A DNA stretch of 33,318 nucleotides from the NCBI GenBank assembly GCA_016185805.1, contig JACPMW010000018.1:1-33318 (forward strand). The letters run 5' to 3'. The position numbers were made by a program, and so were the translations under genes. This document shows, in pieces, positions 31,183 to 33,318 of the stretch. The stretch is from Candidatus Woesearchaeota archaeon. Its GTDB lineage: Archaea > Nanobdellota > Nanobdellia > Woesearchaeales > GW2011-AR4. Within the stretch, counting starts at the first letter, position 1, and each line of letters opens with the position of its first letter. The notes under the pieces were generated by a model. That model was not told the origin of the DNA. It made no database searches and worked only from the letters and a program-made list of their open reading frames with translations.

Positions 31183-31632
31183 TTATTCAAATTCAGATGG
31201 ATGCCTTATCTTCGTTATAAGCTCTTTTGACAATAAAAAACTTTCTATTTTGCTCTTTCTTTTTAGCAATTCATCATCACAAGTAATAAGAAAATCACAT
31301 ATCCCAACCCCGGCAAAAGCGATATGCAGGCAGTCGTTATAATCGCGAATAAGCCTGTGCATTTCATCAGCAATATCAGTAACAGATTTACTTGTCTGCA
31401 TCCTTTCTGATTCAAAAGCCTCAACCAGATAATATACAGATTCGCGCTTGTTCTTATCATTGATTAAGTCTATTTCTTCATACAATACGTCTGATGTAAT
31501 AATTTCAGCTTTGCCTTCAGTTTTCAGCGATAAGATAGTTAGCGCTCTGTTTCCTTCCTCTTTAAGCCTATAATCTGACTGATCATCAAAAGGCCTGCAA
31601 AATACATTGGTATTAAGCATGATTCTTTTCAT
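31183..31632 (-). CDS. PIN-domain (VapC-like) ribonuclease, first acidic residue replaced
   Basis: The 149-aa PIN protein has MLNTNVFCRPFDDQSDYRL, EIITSDVLYEEIDLI, and DYNDCLHIAFAGVGICDFLITCDDELLKR. In the family the first motif reads L/I-D-TN; here it is LNTN, a single-base GAT to AAT change that removes the first catalytic Asp at residue 7. The remaining acidic residues are in place. RPFDDQS is typical of a known archaeal and bacterial PIN subgroup. If Asn7 is real, activity may be reduced or lost. It is cotranscribed with the antitoxin-like gene. Confidence 0.75.
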   Translation of the reverse strand: MKRIMLNTNVFCRPFDDQSDYRLKEEGNRALTILSLKTEGKAEIITSDVLYEEIDLINDKNKRESVYYLVEAFESERMQTSKSVTDIADEMHRLIRDYNDCLHIAFAGVGICDFLITCDDELLKRKSKIESFLLSKELITKIRHPSEFE

Positions 31633-31895
31633 TTCAATTCCAAAATATTTATATTATCCTCTATCTTTGCCTATTTTATGGTCTCAATCTCCGCTCTATC
31701 TGATGGGCGGGTCTTTTTTTAAAGATGCAAGAATTCTTCCTTTATATATTTTAGGCAAGAATGTCCAGTGGTATTTTTCTATATTGAAAATATACAATTA
31801 CATTTCTCCCAAAAACCAATAAGTTTAACAAAATGTAATTGTATCGCTGAATGTGGATTTAGGATTTTAGACTAGCTTTGGTTTCTAAGACTAGT
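31633..31895. other. Intergenic region with 13-bp inverted repeat
   Basis: TACAATTACATTT (31793-31805) and AAATGTAATTGTA (31831-31843) are perfect inverted repeats with a 25-nt spacer. GGGCGGGTCTTTTTTT at about 31704-31719 could be a terminator on the plus strand. A 33-codon minus-strand frame with a TTG start (31696-31797, IEKYHWTFLPKIYKGRI) may be a gene fragment. The 71-aa plus-strand track ORF here is not convincing. Confidence 0.45.
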
Positions 31896-32297
31896 TCATT
31901 TGCCTTTCTTCTCAATCTCAAACTTCACTTCTTTTGCATTCCTTATCTTGTAGTAATCAGCCCATTCATAACAAATTATATCAAAACAAGAGCATTTATT
32001 CAGCCAAAGCGTCTTCCATAAGTTAAGCAATCTGTCCCTTTCATATTTGTTTTTGACTTTTTTGGTTTCCTTCAAAACATCCTGATACCATTCACGGCAA
32101 TATTTGCAGCGATGCGTATTGTGGAGAATTTTCTTATGTCCTTTAATTTTAGCCTTGTTAAGAATAAGGACCCTATTGGCTTGCTCAGGGTCATAATAGA
32201 CATTGCTGCATGAGCATTTCCATCCTTCTATTGGATAGTCATTAAACTTTATTACTTTAATATACTTCATTAATTTACCGCATTTGTTGCATTTCAT
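31896..32297 (-). CDS. Zinc-ribbon protein of unknown function
   Basis: The 133-aa product has an N-terminal zinc ribbon (MKCNKCGKLM, then WKCSCSN), a basic linker, and a second possible Cys set (RCKYCREWY, then NKCSCFDIICYEW). The rest is Lys/Arg-rich helix (KETKKVKNKYERDRLLNLWKTLW). It could bind nucleic acid. No family is recognised. It lies alone between the toxin-antitoxin pair and the acyl-CoA synthetase. Confidence 0.6.
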   Translation of the reverse strand: MKCNKCGKLMKYIKVIKFNDYPIEGWKCSCSNVYYDPEQANRVLILNKAKIKGHKKILHNTHRCKYCREWYQDVLKETKKVKNKYERDRLLNLWKTLWLNKCSCFDIICYEWADYYKIRNAKEVKFEIEKKGK

Positions 32298-32417
32298 TTT
32301 CTTTAATGTATTTTCCTGCCGGATTTGTCTTCTATATCAAAAATCCATACCATAAAAGAGCTTATCTAAAACCATTATAAATAATTATCGCGTTCCAGAA
32401 ATTATTATAAAAGCTTT

Positions 32418-33318
32418 TTATTTCCCCTTGTGCATCTTCCTCAGCTCTTCCTTGAGCATCTTGCCCATTGTGTTCTTGGGAATGGCATCGATAAATTCGA
32501 CAAACTTCGGCTTCTTGAAGGAAGCAAGTTTTTCCTTGCAGAAATTAACCACATCATCATCTTTTAATTTAGAACCAGGATTCAAGACAACATAAGCCTT
32601 TACGCTTTCTCCAAACTCCTTGTCAGGCACTCCAACAACAGCGCATTCCTTCACTTCTGGCATTGATTCAACCACATCCTCTATCTCGCGAGGATAGATA
32701 TTGATTCCGCCACTTTTAATCACATCTTTAGAACGGCCAATAATATAGACATAATTCTTCTCGTCAATTTTTCCAACATCCCCTGTCACAAACCAGCCGT
32801 CCTTGAAGACTTGCTTGTTATAGCTTGGCTTGTTCCAGTAGCCGCTAAAGACATTTGGGCCTTTTATCAGAATTTCTCCTTCTGTGCCGACAGGAACGTC
32901 TTCAAAAATTTCAAGATTAACGATCCTAACCTTGACCCCAGGCAAACAGGGGCCTACAGATCCTGGAACCCTGTCGCCATCATAGGGATTGGAAAAGTTC
33001 ATCATGGATTCTGACATGCCGGCCCTTTCAAGGATTTCATGGCCAAAGGCTTTCTTAAGCTTGGAAAATAGTTCTCTTGATAACGGGGCAGAGCCGGAAA
33101 CAAACAAGCGCATTGAGGATGTGTCATATTTCTCAAGCCCTTCAAGCTCGAGCAATTTGAAATACATTGTGGGAACACCCATGAACAAGGTGACTTTTCT
33201 TTTTGCAATAGTCTCAAGCACATCTTCTGCAACAAACTTCTTCTTTAAAATTGTAAAGTTGCCAACATACAAAGAGCCGCATAAAGCAACTCCAATGCCA
33301 TGGATGTGGTATAAAGGC
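32418..33318 (-). CDS. AMP-forming acyl-CoA synthetase (MatB-like), N-terminal part beyond window
   Basis: The track starts at TTG 33272, but the frame is open to the right edge and encodes PLYHIHGIGVALCGSLYVGN, the family PLFHxHGL segment, so about 300 C-terminal residues are seen. Further motifs are FMGVPTMYFKLLE, LFVSGSAPLSRELF, ILERAGMSESMMNFSNPYDGDRVPGSVG (the A5-like YGMTE variant as AGMSE), GWFVTGDVGKID, IIGRSKDVIKSGGINIYPREIE and PKNTMGKMLKEEL with the catalytic Lys. The SNPYxGxRxPGxVG stretch is MatB-like (malonyl-CoA or related). The enzyme activates a carboxylate as acyl-CoA via an acyl-AMP. Its substrate is not certain. It marks the return to backbone-like sequence. Confidence 0.88.
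   Translation of the reverse strand, partial: PLYHIHGIGVALCGSLYVGNFTILKKKFVAEDVLETIAKRKVTLFMGVPTMYFKLLELEGLEKYDTSSMRLFVSGSAPLSRELFSKLKKAFGHEILERAGMSESMMNFSNPYDGDRVPGSVGPCLPGVKVRIVNLEIFEDVPVGTEGEILIKGPNVFSGYWNKPSYNKQVFKDGWFVTGDVGKIDEKNYVYIIGRSKDVIKSGGINIYPREIEDVVESMPEVKECAVVGVPDKEFGESVKAYVVLNPGSKLKDDDVVNFCKEKLASFKKPKFVEFIDAIPKNTMGKMLKEELRKMHKGK

Noticed and set aside
31607-31822. 71-aa plus-strand ORF
   Set aside because: It overlaps the PIN gene start antisense and has no motif or ribosome binding site.

Overview
The window reads as chromosomal DNA of a small-genome archaeon, most likely DPANN (Woesearchaeota- or Pacearchaeota-like; this is inference). The archaeal signs are a Nop5 C/D-box RNP protein, an archaeal-type UMP kinase, the SecF-SecD pair in archaeal order, TATA boxes about 25 nt before start codons (several genes look leaderless) and GGTGAT/GGAGG ribosome binding sites. 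Both edges cut genes: Nop5 on the left and an AMP-forming acyl-CoA synthetase on the right. No tRNA, rRNA or CRISPR array was seen.

Layout. 1-9421 is mostly housekeeping: Nop5, a broken cutA, a UbiB-like kinase with a damaged C-terminus followed by a phasin-like gene, a YdjM-type membrane protein, UMP kinase, two half-size DMT/SMR-like transporters, SecD/SecF and CTP synthase. 9653-13624 holds a lipoprotein, a Nudix hydrolase, a TMEM165/GDT1-type transporter, an M50 protease, a membrane-tethered winged-helix regulator coupled to a SIMPL protein, and a small protein with a CARF-like pattern. 13619-15594 is a methyltransferase-ThiM-ThiE operon. 15595-15968 is a hairpin-rich non-coding region. 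15969-17383 is a pair of related membrane-anchored proteins. 17579-22735 is a PadR-controlled MacB-like ABC operon, interrupted by a 0.2-kb element with long terminal inverted repeats.

22929-32297 looks like an accessory island and is visibly more AT-rich in its first part. It contains an unrecognised pair (multi-pass membrane protein plus 741-aa helical protein), a divergent PIN-domain protein with a long hydrophobic tail, small ORFs, a PD-(D/E)XK nuclease, a complete MvaI/BcnI-type restriction-modification module with its own winged-helix gene, a PIN toxin-antitoxin pair and a zinc-ribbon protein. The best candidate for an undescribed system is 22929-27777.

A second theme is damage. Four core-region genes (cutA, the UbiB-like kinase, the RsmC-like methyltransferase and the first ABC permease) each lack an internal stretch compared with family members. 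Three of these are out of frame. This is either real erosion or an assembly artefact, and it should be resolved before the proteins are used.
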